64,000 nucleotides of DNA from Pleurodeles waltl (Eukaryota > Chordata > Amphibia > Caudata > Salamandridae), in contig NC_090448.1 of assembly GCF_031143425.1 (NCBI RefSeq), positions 335,804,177-335,868,176 on the forward strand. The letters run 5' to 3'. The position numbers and the translations under genes are program-made. How positions within the stretch are numbered: the stretch's first letter is position 1; each line of letters opens with the position of its first letter. Shown one piece after another: positions 1 to 12,433 of the stretch. The notes beneath the pieces are model-generated. The model had not been told where the DNA came from. It did no database searches and saw nothing but the letters and a program-made list of their open reading frames with translations.

Positions 1-7
1 AGGGTGG

Positions 8-1242
8 TTTAAGGGTGGAGGGGGAGAGTGTTAGGAGGTTTAGGAGATTAGGGAGAAAGATAGGTGTAGGGTTGTGAAGATAGGGGAGGGGGGGTTGTAG
101 AGGTGGGTGAGGGTGAGAGGTAGAGTGAGGGGATAGGAAGATAGGTAATAGAGGGGGTGGCGGGAGGGGGGGAGAGATAGAGAAATAGGTAGAGAGAAAA
201 GGTAGATAGAGAAATCGATAGATAGGGAAAAAGATAGAGAGATAGGAAGATAGGAGGAGGTGGAGAGTGAGGGAGTTGGATAGTGGGATAGAGAGATGGA
301 GAGATGGAGAGATAGGTAGATAGGAGGAGTGAGGGAGGTAGAAAGTGAACGGGTTAGATAGGGGAGATAGAGGGGGGATGCGAGTGGGGGAGGGGGATGA
401 GGCAGGAGCATGAGGGCAGGCGCAGGGAGAAGAGGACGGAGGAGGCAGAAGAGCCGAAGGCAGAAGACAAGAAGATAAGGAGAACAGAAGAGCAGAAGAA
501 ACACAGAGGAAGACAGAAGAACAGAGAGGAAGACAGAAGAACAGAGAGGAAGACAGAAGAACAGAGAGGAAGACAGAAGAACAGAGAGGAAGACAGAAGA
601 ACACAGAGGAAGACAGAAGAACACAGAGGAAGACAGAAGAACACAGAGGAAGACAGAAGAACACAGAGGAAGACAGAAGAACACAGAGGAAGACAGAAGA
701 ACACAGAGGAAGACAGAAGAAGACAGAGGAAGACAGAAGAAGACAGAGGAAGACAGAAGAAGACAGAGGAACACAGAGGAAGATACAAAAAACAAAGAAA
801 CAGAGTGCAGAAGACCACAGCAGAAGATGAGGAAGAAGAGAAGAGGAGAGAAGACGGGGAGAAGAGGAGTGCAGAAGAAGAATACAGACGAGGAGCGAGG
901 AGGAAGAACAGAGAAGAAGAAAAGAGGAAAAGAAGCAGGAGCAGGAGAGAGGGTGAGTAGCGCGGGGCAGAATGAGGGGCTGGGAGGTGGGGGGTACTTA
1001 CTGTGGGGTGGGTCTCAGGAACTCAGGAACCTGGAGGAGCTGCAGCGGCAGGGGGAGCGACCTACCCTTGGGTCAAGGGTCGCTACCACTGTCGCGCAGC
1101 GGCCGCCATATGAGGTAGGAGGGGGGGAGGGGTCAGCTGGGGGCGAATGGGAGCTGGGGGGCGGGGGCGTGCAGGAGGTCGCGGCGGGAAAGCGCGAGGG
1201 AGGGGGGGGACAGGTAGAGTGAGAAGAGCTGGGGGAGGGGGG
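8..1242 (+). repeat. Macrosatellite unit 1
   Basis: About 1.24 kb. The GA-rich leader runs to about 500. The 20-nt array occupies about 501-783 in roughly 14 copies, switching between acagagagga, acacagagga and agacagagga variants of the same 20-mer. The GC-rich tail runs from 951 to 1242 and includes gcggccgc near 1100. Confidence 0.9.
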
Positions 1243-2543
1243 TTTAAGGGTGGAGGGGGGGAGAGTGTTAGGAGGTTTAGGAGATTAGGGAGAAAGATAG
1301 GTGTAGGGTTGTGAAGATAGGGGAGGGGGGGTTGTAGAGGTGGGTGAGGGTGAGAGGTAGAGTGAGGGGATAGGAAGATAGGTAATAGAGGGGGTGGCGG
1401 GAGGGGGGGAGAGATAGAGAAATAGGTAGAGAGAAAAGGTAGATAGAGAAATCGATAGATAGGGATAAGATAGAGAGATAGGAAGATAGGAGGAGGTGGA
1501 GAGTGAGGGAGTTGGATAGTGGGATGGAGAGATAGGTAGATAGGAGGAGTGAGGGAGGTAGAAAGTGAACGGGTTAGATAGGGGAGATAGAGGGGGGATG
1601 CGAGTGGGGGAGGGGGATGAGGCAGGAGCATGAGGGCAGGCGCAGGGAGAAGAGGACGGAGGAGGCAGAAGAGCCAAAGGCAGAAGACAAGAAGATAAGG
1701 AGAACAGAAGAGCAGAAGAAACACAGAGGAAGACAGAAGAACAGAGAGGAAGACAGAAGAACAGAGAGGAAGACAGAAGAACAGAGAGGAAGACAGAAGA
1801 ACAGAGAGGAAGACAGAAGAACAGAGAGGAAGACAGAAGAACAGAGAGGAAGACAGAAGAACAGAGAGGAAGACAGAAGAACAGAGAGGAAGACAGAAGA
1901 ACAGAGAGGAAGACAGAAGAACAGAGAGGAAGACAGAAGAACACAGAAGAAGACAGAAGAAGACAGAAGAAGACAGAAGAAGACAGAAGAAGACAGAAGA
2001 AGACAGAAGAAGACAGAAGAAGACAGAAGAAGACAGAAGAAGACAGAAGAAGACAGAGGAACACAGAAGAACACAGAGGAAGATACAAAAAACAAAGAAA
2101 CAGAGTGCAGAAGACCACAGCAGAAGATGAGGAAGAAGAGAAGAGGAGAGAAGACGGGGAGAAGAGGAGTGCAGAAGAAGAATACAGACGAGGAGCGAGG
2201 AGGAAGAACAGAGAAGAAGAAAAGAGGAAAAGAAGCAGGAGCAGGAGAGAGGGTGAGTAGCGCGGGGCAGAATGAGGGGCTGGGAGGTGGGGGGTACTTA
2301 CTGTGGGGTGGGTCTCAGGAACTCAGGAACCTGGAGGAGCTGCAGCGGCAGGGGGAGCGACCTACCCTTGGGTCAAGGGTCGCTACCACTGTCGCGCAGC
2401 GGCCGCCATATGAGGTAGGAGGGGGGGAGGGGTCAGCTGGGGGCGAATGGGAGCTGGGGGGCGGGGGCGTGCAGGAGGTCGCGGCGAGAAAGCGCGAGGG
2501 AGGGGGGGGGACAGGTAGAGTGAGAAGAGCTGGGGGAGGGGGG
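1243..2543 (+). repeat. Macrosatellite unit 2
   Basis: About 1.30 kb and nearly identical to unit 1 outside the array. The 20-nt array spans about 1721-2083. Its distal part has become a 10-nt repeat (agacagaaga, about 1950-2060), which is half of the 20-mer. The GC-rich tail is at 2251-2543. Confidence 0.9.
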
Positions 2544-4140
2544 TTTAAGGGTGGAGGGGGGAGAGTGTTAGGAGGTTTAGGAGATTAGGGAGAAAGATAG
2601 GTGTAGGGTTGTGAAGATAGGGGAGGGGGGGTTGTAGAGGTGGGTGAGGGTGAGAGGTAGAGTGAGGGGATAGGAAGATAGGTAATAGAGGGGGTGGCGG
2701 GAGGGGGGGAGAGATAGAGAAATAGGTAGAGAGAAAAGGTAGATAGAGAAATCGATAGATAGGGATAAGATAGAGAGATAGGAAGATAGGAGGAGGTGGA
2801 GAGTGAGGGAGTTGGATAGTGGGATGGAGAGATAGGTAGATAGGAGGAGTGAGGGAGGTAGAAAGTGAACGGGTTAGATAGGGGAGATAGAGGGGGGGAG
2901 GGGGATGAGGCAGGAGGAGGAGGGCAGGCGCGGGGAGAAGAGGACGGAGGAGGCAGAAGAGCCGAAGGCAGAAGACAAGAAGAGCAGAAGAGCAGAAGAG
3001 CAGAAGAGCAGAAGAGCAGAAGAGCAGAAGAGCAGAAGAGCAGAAGAGCAGAAGAGCAGAAGAGCAGAAGAGCAGAAGAGCAGAAGAGCAGAAGAAACAT
3101 AGAGGAAGACAGAAGAACACAGAGGAAGACAGAAGAACACAGAGGAAGGCAGAAGAACACAGAGGAAGGCAGAAGAACACCGAGGAAGACAGAAGAACAC
3201 CGAGGAAGACAGAAGAACACCGAGGAAGACAGAAGAACACCGAGGAAGACAGAAGAACACCGAGGAAGACAGAAGAACACCGAGGAAGACAGAAGAACAC
3301 CGAGGAAGACAGAAGAACACCGAGGAAGACAGAAGAACACCGAGGAAGACAGAAGAACACCGAGGAAGACAGAAGAACACCGAGGAAGACAGAAGAACAC
3401 CGAGGAAGACAGAAGAACACAGAGGAAGACAGAAGAACACAGAGGAAGACAGAAGAACAGAGAGGAAGACAGAAGAACAGAGAGGAAGACAGAAGAACAG
3501 AGAGGAAGACAGAAGAACAGAGAGGAAGACAGAAGAACAGAGAGGAAGACAGAAGAACAGAGAGGAAGACAGAAGAACAGAGAGGAAGACAGAAGAACAG
3601 AGAGGAAGACAGAAGAACAGAGAGGAAGACAGAAGAAGACAGAGGAACACAGAAGAAGACAGAGGAACACAGAAGAACACGGAGGAAGATACAAAAAACG
3701 AAGAAACAGAGTGCAGAAGACCACAGCAGAAGATGAGGAAGAAGAGAAGAGGAGAGAAGACGGGGAGAAGAGGAGTGCAGAAGAAGAATACAGACGAGGA
3801 GCGAGGAGGAAGAACAGAGAAGAAGAAAAGAGGAAAAGAAGCAGGAGAGAGGGTGAGTAGCGCGGGGCAGAACGAGGGGCTGGGAGGTGGGGGGTACTTA
3901 CTGTGGGGTGGGTCTCAGGAACTCAGGAACCTGGAGGAGCTGCAGCGGCAGGGGGAGCGACCTACCCTTGGGTCAAGGGTCGCTACCACTGTCGCGCAGC
4001 GGGCGCCGTAGGAGGGGGGGAGGGGTCAGCTGGGGGCGAATGGGAGCTGGGGGGCGGGGGCGTGCAGGAGGTCGCGGCGGGAAAGCGCCAGGGAGGGGGG
4101 GGGGGGGACAGGTAGAGTGAGAAGAGCTGGGGTAGGGGGG
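2544..4140 (+). repeat. Macrosatellite unit 3
   Basis: About 1.60 kb, the longest unit. It has a private 8-nt array (agcagaag, about 2981-3094) ahead of the 20-nt array (about 3097-3690). The first half of the 20-nt array is a homogeneous acaccgagga variant (about 3177-3420) not seen in the other units. The GC-rich tail (3851-4140) lacks the ccatatgag stretch of units 1 and 2. Confidence 0.9.
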
Positions 4141-5495
4141 TTTAAGGGTGGAGGGGGGAGAGTGTTAGGAGGTTTAGGAGATTAGGGAGAAAGATAGGTG
4201 TAGGGTTGTGAAGATAGGGGAGGGGGGGTTGTAGAGGTGGGTGAGGGTGAGAGGCAGAGTGAGGGGATAGGAAGATAGGTAATAGAGGGGGTGGCGGGAG
4301 GGGGGGAGAGATAGAGAAATAGGTAGAGAGAAAAGGTAGATAGAGAAATCGATAGATAGGGAAAAAGATAGAGAGATAGGAAGATAGGAGGAGGTGGAGA
4401 GTGAGGGAGTTGGATAGTGGGATAGAGAGATGGAGAGATAGGTAGATAGGAGGAGTGAGGGAGGTTGAAAGTGAACGGGTTAGATAGGGGAGATAGAGGG
4501 GGGGATGCGAGTGGGGGAGGGGGATGAGACAGGAGCAGGAGGGCAGGCGCGGGGAGAAGAGGACAGAGGAAGCAGAAGAGTCGAAGGCAGAAGACAAGAA
4601 GAACAGAAGAACAGAAGAACAGAAGAACAGAAGAACAGAAGAACAGAAGAACAGAAGAACAGAAGAACAGAAGAACAGAAGAACAGAAGAACAGAAGAAC
4701 AGAAGAACAGAAGAACAGAAGAACAGAAGAGCAGAAGAGCAGAAGAGCAGAAGACCGGAAGGACTGAAGACCGGAAGACCGGAAGACCGGAAGAACCGAA
4801 GAAACAGAGGAAGACAGAAGAACAGAGAGGAAGACAGAAGAACAGAGAGGAAGACAGAAGAACAGAGAGGAAGACAGAAGAACAGAGAGGAAGACAGAAG
4901 AACAGAGGGGAAGACAGAAGAACACAGAGGAAGACAGAAGAACACAGAGGAAGACAGAAGAACAGAGAGGAAGACAGAAGAACAGAGAGGAAGACAGAAG
5001 AACAGAGAGGAAGACAGAAGAACAGAGAGGAAGACAGAAGAACAGAGAGGAAGACAGAAGAACAGAGAGGAAGACAGAAGAACAGAGAGGAAGACAGAAG
5101 AACAGAGAGGAAGACAGAAGAACAGAGAGGAAGACAGAAGAACAGAGAGGAAGACAGAAGAACAGAGAGGAAGACAGAAGAAGACAGAGGAACACAGAAG
5201 AACACGGAGGAAGATACAAAAAACGAAGAAACAGAGTGCAGAAGACCACAGCAGAAGATGAGGAAGAAGAGAAGAGGAGAGAAGACGGGGAGAAGAGGAG
5301 TGCAGAAGAAGAATACAGACGAGGAGCGAGGAGGAAGAACAGAGAAGAAGAAAAGAAGAAAAGAAGCAGGAGCAGGAGAGAGGGTGAGTAGCGCGGGGCA
5401 GAACGAGGGGCTGGGAGGTACTTACTGTCGGGTGGGTCTCAGGAACTCAGGAACCTGGAGGAGCTGCAGGGGGAGCGACCTACCCTTGGGTCAAC
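4141..5495 (+). repeat. Macrosatellite unit 4, truncated
   Basis: It starts like the others. It carries its own 8-nt array (aacagaag, about 4598-4752), then a short gaccggaag run (about 4752-4800), then the 20-nt array (about 4804-5200). The GC-rich tail is cut off: after ccttgggtca at about 5495 the sequence changes to an unrelated Ty3-like fragment. Confidence 0.9.
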
Positions 5496-5504
5496 TCTGA
5501 GTAG

Positions 5505-6243
5505 CTTGGTTTACCTCTAACCTGGAGAAGTGTGTTCTGGCTACGAACTCTATCCAGTATTTTGTTTATGCCCCCAAATTGACAAAGTTCAGGCCATAAA
5601 AGACTTAACCACACCCACCAATAAAAAAGGGTATTAGATCCTTTTTAGGACTCATTGGATATTATCGCAGGTTCACTCCTCACTTTTCTGGAGTGGTTGC
5701 ACCGTTGACTGATCTGTGGGGGAAACGGCAGGCCTAATAAGATTTTGAACTGGACCCCTGAACAGCGATACAGTTTTGAATGGTTAAAAGACACACTATG
5801 CAGGGGATCCAGTGTTGATCTGTCCAGATTTCTCTGGACCATTTATGTTACAGACGGATGCCTCCAATAGAGTGAGTGGAGAGGTTCTTTCTCAACCTGA
5901 TGACTCTGGCTGTCTCCACCCCATTGTTTCCATCAGTCACAAGTTGTTGCCCTAGGAGGTTCAGTATCCTACCATTGAGAAAGAGTGCTTAGCTATTAAA
6001 TGGGTCATGGAAGCCCTACAGTACTACCTGCTGGGGTGTTATTTTCTTTTGTTTACAGACCATGCTCCTTTGGTTTGGCTTGCTCGCTATAAAAATACCA
6101 ACAACAGAATTCTAACCATCCAACCTTTATTCTTCCAGACCCATTACCATCCTGGACAGCTGCAGGGCAATGCTGGCTGTCTCTCCAGGGCTGTGATGTC
6201 CTCGTGGCCTGATTGGCCATGCCTGGAAGGGAGGTATTGGGAC
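5505..6243 (+). pseudogene. Ty3-like pol fragment (RT end and RNase H), broken
   Basis: In-frame pieces spread over several frames read as the end of a Ty3-type reverse transcriptase and its RNase H. FLGLIGYYRRFTPHFSG lies near 5640-5690. A tether-like LQTDAS/VLSQ stretch lies near 5845-5900. PTIEKECLAIKW followed by LFTDHAPLVWLARYKN lies near 5968-6100. HYHPGQLQGNAGCLSR lies near 6144-6190, where the family normally has an NADCLSR motif. In-frame stops, frameshifts and a deletion just after the first conserved block make it non-functional. No gag, protease or integrase is next to it. It abuts the macrosatellite at its 5' side. Confidence 0.85.
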
Positions 6244-9200
6244 AAAAAAAGTGAGACAGCATAAAAAGCGGTCTCTGGCGGAAGCCCTGCTGATGCCAAT
6301 GCACACTGCACCAATCCCCTTTTGATGCCGGCAATGGAGGAAAAGGGAGCGCATGCCAAATCTGGAGGAGAGAGGAATCAACAAAGGAGACAGTGCAGAG
6401 AGAAGAGGACGAAGCAAGACACCAGCAGATCCCACCCAAGGACATCAGGAGACTGATGAACCTGGTGGAGTGAGAGCAGAGGACGGCAACACCCTGCTGC
6501 TGGACCCGGAGAAGGAGACTACACAGAGAGGGAGGCGACCATTCCGCTACTTCTCTGGGAGTCCAGAGAAACCTGGGGAAATCATTGTGGGCAAAGCCTC
6601 TGTGGCTCTAGAACAGAGCTGCGGTCCCAGGCAAGTGACAAGTCAAGTACTGAACTTGTTCATAGGGTGTTGTGTGACATGGGGATACTTGATTGGGTTC
6701 TGAGAGAACCATAAAAACATTACTCACACACAAGAGTCTGCACTGTGGGGCGGGAAGCAGAAGGGTGATGTTTGGGGGTCAGAGTCTGAGCACTGTCCCA
6801 AAAAAAGAATTCACCCTAAGAAGTGCACTTGAGCTAATTTACATAGGTCCTGATACTACATATTCACCATGGTGAGATGGTGGGAGTTCCTCTAACGCTA
6901 TTGACTTGATACTGAGGTTTGTCCCCTGTTATGTTTCACCGAGGTTAGCTAGCTAGAGCCACACGAGAGGCCCTACGGACCGAAACCCACCATTGGAAAG
7001 GACAAGATCTTAGCTACCTTACTTTATATCCATCTGATACCGGAGTCAGAGTCATTCTTCGTGTCCCGTTACAGACAGGTTTTCTAGATCTTGCTCACCA
7101 TAACTCAGAGTGTGTGAGTGAACCTGCCTAACAAGCTGACCACATTTAGAGATCTCATTTTCAAACATGCAGAGTACACAGTTGCCAAGTGAATCAATGC
7201 ACTTCAATTCTCTCATCAGGTGAGCCAGCAATGTAGGCCTTTAGCTTTACTTTGATAGCCAAAGGCTGCACTGAAAGGCTTTCTGGTGTTAGGTGCTGAG
7301 TCAAGAACGCTGGGTCACCTCAAGCTGGCTTATGGCGCCTAGCAGTGGAGCGTCTTACCAGTGGTGCTAAGTAAGCTCTCAACTACGCTGTGATCAAAGT
7401 GTCTTAAGATGTAGGCCAGATTGAAATATATTTGTAAGCAAGTTGGTCTTAGTTTTCACAGTGCCAACACCTCAACTGCCTTACATGCTACAACAAAAAA
7501 ACAAGGTGATGGATTGAATGCTTGAATTAATCTCAGCCTCTGCCAACTACGCAGGCCTTCATTTCTGGACACTGCTTCACACACCCCCACCACCATTCCA
7601 CTCTAGAAAGAGGCCCACCTTATGAAAATGAGTGCTAACACTCCTACTCATGGGACCAGACACAGCAAGACAGGCCGCCAAGGAACCCTCCCAGAAGGGA
7701 ATGCAAACACCAGGCAGGTTTTGGATTATTTGGGTCTTTCCAGTAGGGTGTAGTCTGAGTCCGAGGGCATAGTGAGAATGTGCCTCACAAGTCTGGGCAC
7801 AACTGTCACACTAATGGCATCTACTGCGAAAACAAAAGAGGAGTCACTTTCCTCATGAAGGCCCAATGAAGAGTACAACTCTCTGGTGAGGTACCAAGAC
7901 CTCTATCAAACTGGAAGTTTAAATACAGGTCTAAATCAGTCTAGTGAGGAGGCAAGAAATCGCCTGCCCCCTCATCATCCTACGTCACATGAAACATTCT
8001 GGAGGTCTTTAGTGCCCGAGTCTGATCAGATTAAGGACTCAAGGTGTCAAAGATATTGGCACTGATGCAGCCTTATGCTAACTAGTTCTCCAAAACAAGT
8101 GGCTGTGCTTTAGTAATTCAAGATTTTGGTGGAGAACTAACTGAACTCTGCTTCGGAAAATTCAGCGGAATAGAATCCAGATCAAACAAACTATGCTAGA
8201 TAGGACGAGCCCCCGAAGCAAGGAAATGGATAAGTGACCCAGCAGGGGGCAGACAGAGGCTGTAAATGGTGAATCAGCATGGGGAAGGTCCTGCCACCAG
8301 ATCTTCTGGGGGGCACTGCCGGATCCATACAAGTCTGTGATTGACAGTTGCTTCCGCGGGTTTGGCAGGGCTTTAAGACTGCAATCTTTGAAAGAGACAT
8401 TCCTAGCATAATATCACATAAAAATGTGTTGTAGAAGTAATTGAAGAACTGACTTGTGTGGAAACAGAGAACTGTTGTAAACAAGCAGGGATGGAGCCTT
8501 TAAACCATTCTGCATGGTCACTTTCACAGGCATGCAATTGTCTCTGCAGAATGAGACTGCTCCATCTACTGGTACCCAAGAGCAACTGCTCAAAATGTTT
8601 CTCCATCCAGTCTGGTGCTTGGAGGAATTCAAAAGGTGACATCTGCGGATAGTATTATCCACCAAAATGCTAAATCTTTAGACTTATTCTAAACAGAAAC
8701 CTGAATCTCCATGCCCGCATAAACCCCACAGAAAGAGACGCTGAATATCAAATTGAGACTCCTCTGGGGGAAGTAATTTTGCAGTTGCAAACTCTCAATT
8801 AATTCAATCACAGGTTTTGCGACCTAAAAAGCACAAGTGACAAAGTGCAAAAATAAGAAAAGCCTTTCATAATAAAAGAGAGCCTCACTCTAAATTGCAA
8901 AGCAGGGACAGCATGAAAGGGGTGTTTCTATCTCACTGCAAGTTTCAAAGATATGTCTTGCAACAATGGTTGGGAACAGTGGTCTACCCTCCCAAACATG
9001 TCATTCCTCTCAAATATGAATTGTTATGGATTTATATTAGACTGCACGCCTATAATGTGGTGAGGCTACTAAAACAACATGTGGATATAGAGAGAATGTG
9101 AATGCAAGGATCAGATCGGTGCTGGTTTCCCTTGCAGGCCTCATTCCCTACATTTGCAGGCATTCACAGAAGAGTGCTAAATGACTCCTGCCTCATACAT

Positions 9201-10985
9201 GTTAAGGAGGTCACCCTCCTGTAATGTGCATTTAGCGAGAGGTTGATTAGTACATCAATCACATCACAAAGTGACTGGCAGATCCAAAACCAGTTGGAGA
9301 GCAAAAAACACTGCATAAAACGTGACATACTGCAATCTGTGGCACATGTTATAACCATTTTTATATCACAATGTACTGACCTTCTCTTTGTTCTGAGACA
9401 TTCTGACAAGACATGCATAATGAACGAGCCTCTGGAGAGGTTGGAGGGACGGTTGCATGTGAATATAGAAAAGATTTCAATGCTGGAGAACTATGTTACA
9501 GAAAAGTAACAGGGTTTTACACCGTCCACCATTATGTGTCTTTTAAGCTTTCTCATGACTACAACTTTTGATTTACAGGTGGGAGGAGTTTTGTTTTAAA
9601 GGCCTTGTTTGTATTATCATTGCAGTAGGCCTGTTAGCCCTAAAAAATGCACTCTAGGGGCTACGTTTATGGTTACACTGCATTACTTTCTCCTGTTTTC
9701 TATGGGTTTCTCCCCTCTAGGGACTAACAATATAGTTACAGGACCATGATTCTTACAAATGACATTTTTGTTATGGTGCCCTTTAGGGGCTGTTTTGAGC
9801 ATTACATGCTAATGCCAAAAGTTTATTTCAGATAAAGATTTATATGATCATTGTATATGTTTTATTAATCTATCCTTATTACACTTATGACCATAATTCT
9901 GGCCAATTTAACATCCTTATTACACCACTATTGTTTGAACACATCTGATATGTTTGGGTGACCCTTCTAGTTTACTTCTCCTCTGTGGCTGCCTTGTGTC
10001 TTTTTTTTGGGGGGGTGGGGGGGACTGTGATAGCCAGCCAGCAACTCTGATGGTGGGAAGGTGAAAGTGTTATTCTATTGGAATTAGCATGGCAGATTTA
10101 AATTAAGATGCTAAAGGGCAACATTTTCATGTTTTGCTGCAGATAGAGGAAGAAGGTAAATGGCAATGCTTTAGTTGTAAGAAGGGCACTAGAATTATAT
10201 GGCAGAAAAAGACGAAATTATGAGGCAGGGTTGACCAATTTATGTGGCAAGAAAAGTCCAGTTATGAATTTATAATGCCATTAGCTCTAACTCAAGCAAA
10301 TGCGAGACGTGTCGCATTGTAAATGCTTGTTTTCATTAACTTTAAACCTTCACAACAAACAAAATCCAGGACCGGGATTGATCTTGTAGATTTACGCAGA
10401 TGTTTCTAGTCATAAGGAAACGATTTTCCACTGATGTCCTTTGCAGGCTGAACTTCTTGCTAACTGTCCGTTAATGAACGAAAACAGGATACATCATTAA
10501 ATGAATCCTGCACATTGGGCATTTTATCAGCCCACTGGAATTATGCAGTTATCCTGCTGCAGCAGGTTTCACATAAGTATTTTTGCCTCATTTGCCGCAC
10601 AATCCATTATCTGCTGTTTAACAATAAATCGTTTTAAGTTCAACCAGTTCAAAAGTTAATAAAAGCATGTCCCTGCATGCTGCAAAGCCCTTCATAAAAG
10701 TTGACTGGTCATCTTTCAGTTGCTTATTGCTGTATTTGAATCTTAAGTTGATAGTAGCAAGGCGAAATCTCTTTCCAGTGTTACCATGGAAATAAAAAAC
10801 ACAAAATAATGAAGTGATACCATCACAAAATTTGCCGCGGTATGCTGCATAATTTAGATAACCCTGCCAATAATTTGGTCCTCCTCTGCTGGATAATTCC
10901 AGTGGTCCTGGCTATCATCTTCCTTTGGAACAAAATCCTTGCACTCATTATTACTACCGCCAGCTCCATCTGGAAGATGAATATA
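6244..10985. other. No supported gene
   Basis: About 4.7 kb. The first 450-650 bp directly follow the Ty3-like RNase H end and could include the rest of that element or its LTR, but I found no repeat partner to prove it. From about 6900 onward I see only short open frames, AT-rich DNA and a T8/G-rich run near 9993-10022. The last 120 bp, read on the minus strand, are acidic like DIRS gag but too short to call. Confidence 0.5.
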
Positions 10986-11270
10986 AGTTACTTACCTGTA
11001 ACTGCAGTTCTCCAATGTTGGTTTCTTCCATAGATTCACATGGTTGAATCATTCCCCGAAGTAGGAGTCCCAAGGTAGCATAATAAAGCAGTGTGTATCA
11101 TTAACACAGGCCCTAATGACAAAGAACAGTCCCTTTAAGAGATTATCTATGTTCTTTTTTAAAAAGGACCAAACAAACTATGACCAATCAAGTGACATCA
11201 CCCTGTAGAATACTTCCAAAAGGCTGCATCCTTTGGATTTTCGAGCACAAGAGGTATATCATCACTCAAG
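10986..11270. repeat. DIRS-A left inverted terminal repeat
   Basis: It begins taagttacttacctgtaact and continues through a segment (about 11020-11270) that is the reverse complement, with scattered changes, of 22850-23150. Both ends share the word agattcacatg/agatttacatg followed by ttgaatcat and the phrase taaagcagt.tgtatcatta. Confidence 0.85.
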
Positions 11271-11304
11271 CTATAAGGGGAGCCTCTCACGGGAGGAGGG
11301 AGGG

Positions 11305-11413
11305 TCACATGTGAGTCTATGAAAGATACCATTACTGGAGAACTGCTGTTACAGCTAAGCAACTTATTTTCTTCTCCATTATTGGATCTTTCATAGATTC
11401 ATATGCTTGAATC
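11305..11413. repeat. DIRS-A internal complementary region
   Basis: Bases about 11309-11378 are the reverse complement of the outer left end (10986-11050). Bases about 11365-11413 are complementary to the outer right end near 23120-23165. A short region complementary to both extreme ends is the hallmark of DIRS elements and is thought to template joining of the ends on the circular intermediate. Confidence 0.8.
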
Positions 11414-11637
11414 AGAATAGCAAGCAGTAATTTTAAGTTTACCATGAGATAATATAAGTACACTTCGTGATGGTGAGCAACAAACTAATACATATCTCAA
11501 ATTGAAATACTTCAGACATGAAGAAACAGCTATGCAGTATAAAACAACACTATATGAATCTATACTTGAACACCAATACACACCTTCATGAACAGACGCT
11601 CACCTTATTGGAATAGATCACCTTATTGGAATAGATG

Positions 11638-12433
11638 TCAGAACACCGCCTGTCCTACCACTGCATCACTCCAGTGCACCAATTCCATGCAGTAGTCATG
11701 CGTGAATGTGAAGGTGCTTGTCCACATCGCAGCATGGCAAATATTTTCAAATGGCACGCCTGCAAACAGAGTAACCAAAGTGGACACTGCCTTTGTTAAG
11801 TGTGCTCTGGCTATGACTAAGTGGTTTGCCAGGCTTTGAACGGCAAAACTGGATGGCTGCAGAAATCCATCTTGAGGTAGTTGCTTTTGTGACTGAAGTA
11901 CCATGTTGAGTTTGTCCATATAATACTAACAGTTGATCAGTTTTACATATTTACTTAGTATTCTGCAAATACAATTTAAGATATATTTGTATGGAGAGAC
12001 TTTTCAGCTGGTGTGTCCAGATTTGGGGAAAAAAGTGCTAAGAATGATTCATTGACATGAAATTGAGATGGGACCCTGGGAATTTATCTTGCATTTGTTC
12101 CAAGTGCATAATCTTCAGTTAATGTAGAAAAGGTTCCTGCTTTGTGAAAGCCTGTATTTCGCTGACTCTTCTAGCTAAGGTGAGAGCCAATAGTAATGCC
12201 ACCTTGCATGTCAGGAACTTTAGGTCTTCTTTGTGAATGGGTTTGGATGCTGATTTCTTAAGCTTGGAGAGAACTATATTGAGATGCCATTCTGGAGGAG
12301 GAGCTCGGACCGGAGGGAACACTCTGAATAATCCCTTCATTAGCAGTTTGATTATCCTTGTGGAACAGAGGGAAAGAGTGTGATGAACATCTGTTTCGGG
12401 AGATTGCTGCGAGGTGAACCTTGACAGATGCAT
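11638..12433 (-). pseudogene. DIRS-A tyrosine recombinase, broken
   Basis: Two pieces in different frames. The upstream one (12119-12433) contains PPEWHLNIVLSKL and LLLALTLARRVSEIQAFT, the box A region with the catalytic arginine (ARRVSE). The downstream one (11638-11919) contains GVPFENICHAAMW and FTFTHDYCMEL, matching the C-terminal region that ends in the catalytic tyrosine (HDY). The His-x-x-Arg block between them cannot be read in a single frame. The YR would have inserted circular element DNA into the genome. Confidence 0.8.

Larger units (their letters stand above)
1..5495 (+). repeat. Purine-rich macrosatellite, four head-to-tail units
   Basis: Four copies of a 1.2-1.6 kb unit follow one another in the same direction. 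The landmark tttaagggtgg occurs at 8, 1243, 2544 and 4141, and the landmark gggtgagtagcgcgg at 951, 2251, 3851 and 5382. The plus strand is almost entirely G and A for 5.4 kb. Each unit consists of a GA-rich leader with gatag/ggaag words, an internal tandem array of 20-nt (sometimes 8- or 10-nt) repeats, and a conserved GC- and CpG-rich tail of about 280 bp that contains a NotI site in units 1 and 2. Units differ mainly in the length of the internal array. The last unit stops abruptly at 5495 against unrelated retrotransposon sequence. Long open frames on both strands are by-products of the repeats and are not called as genes. Confidence 0.95.

Noticed and set aside
1..60. Telomere-like ttaggg words in the satellite leader.
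   Set aside because: They are isolated gattaggga-type words within a GA-rich unit, not a tandem telomeric array.
501..783. CRISPR-like regular repeats.
   Set aside because: The repeats are contiguous with no spacers, and the rest of the window is eukaryotic.
397..960. Long Arg/Glu-rich open frames in the satellite (also 1617-2588, 2865-3860, 4505-5500) and Ser/Phe/Cys/Leu-rich frames on the opposite strand.
   Set aside because: They follow mechanically from stop-free 20- and 8-nt repeats, are open in several frames at once and show no codon signal. Not called as genes.
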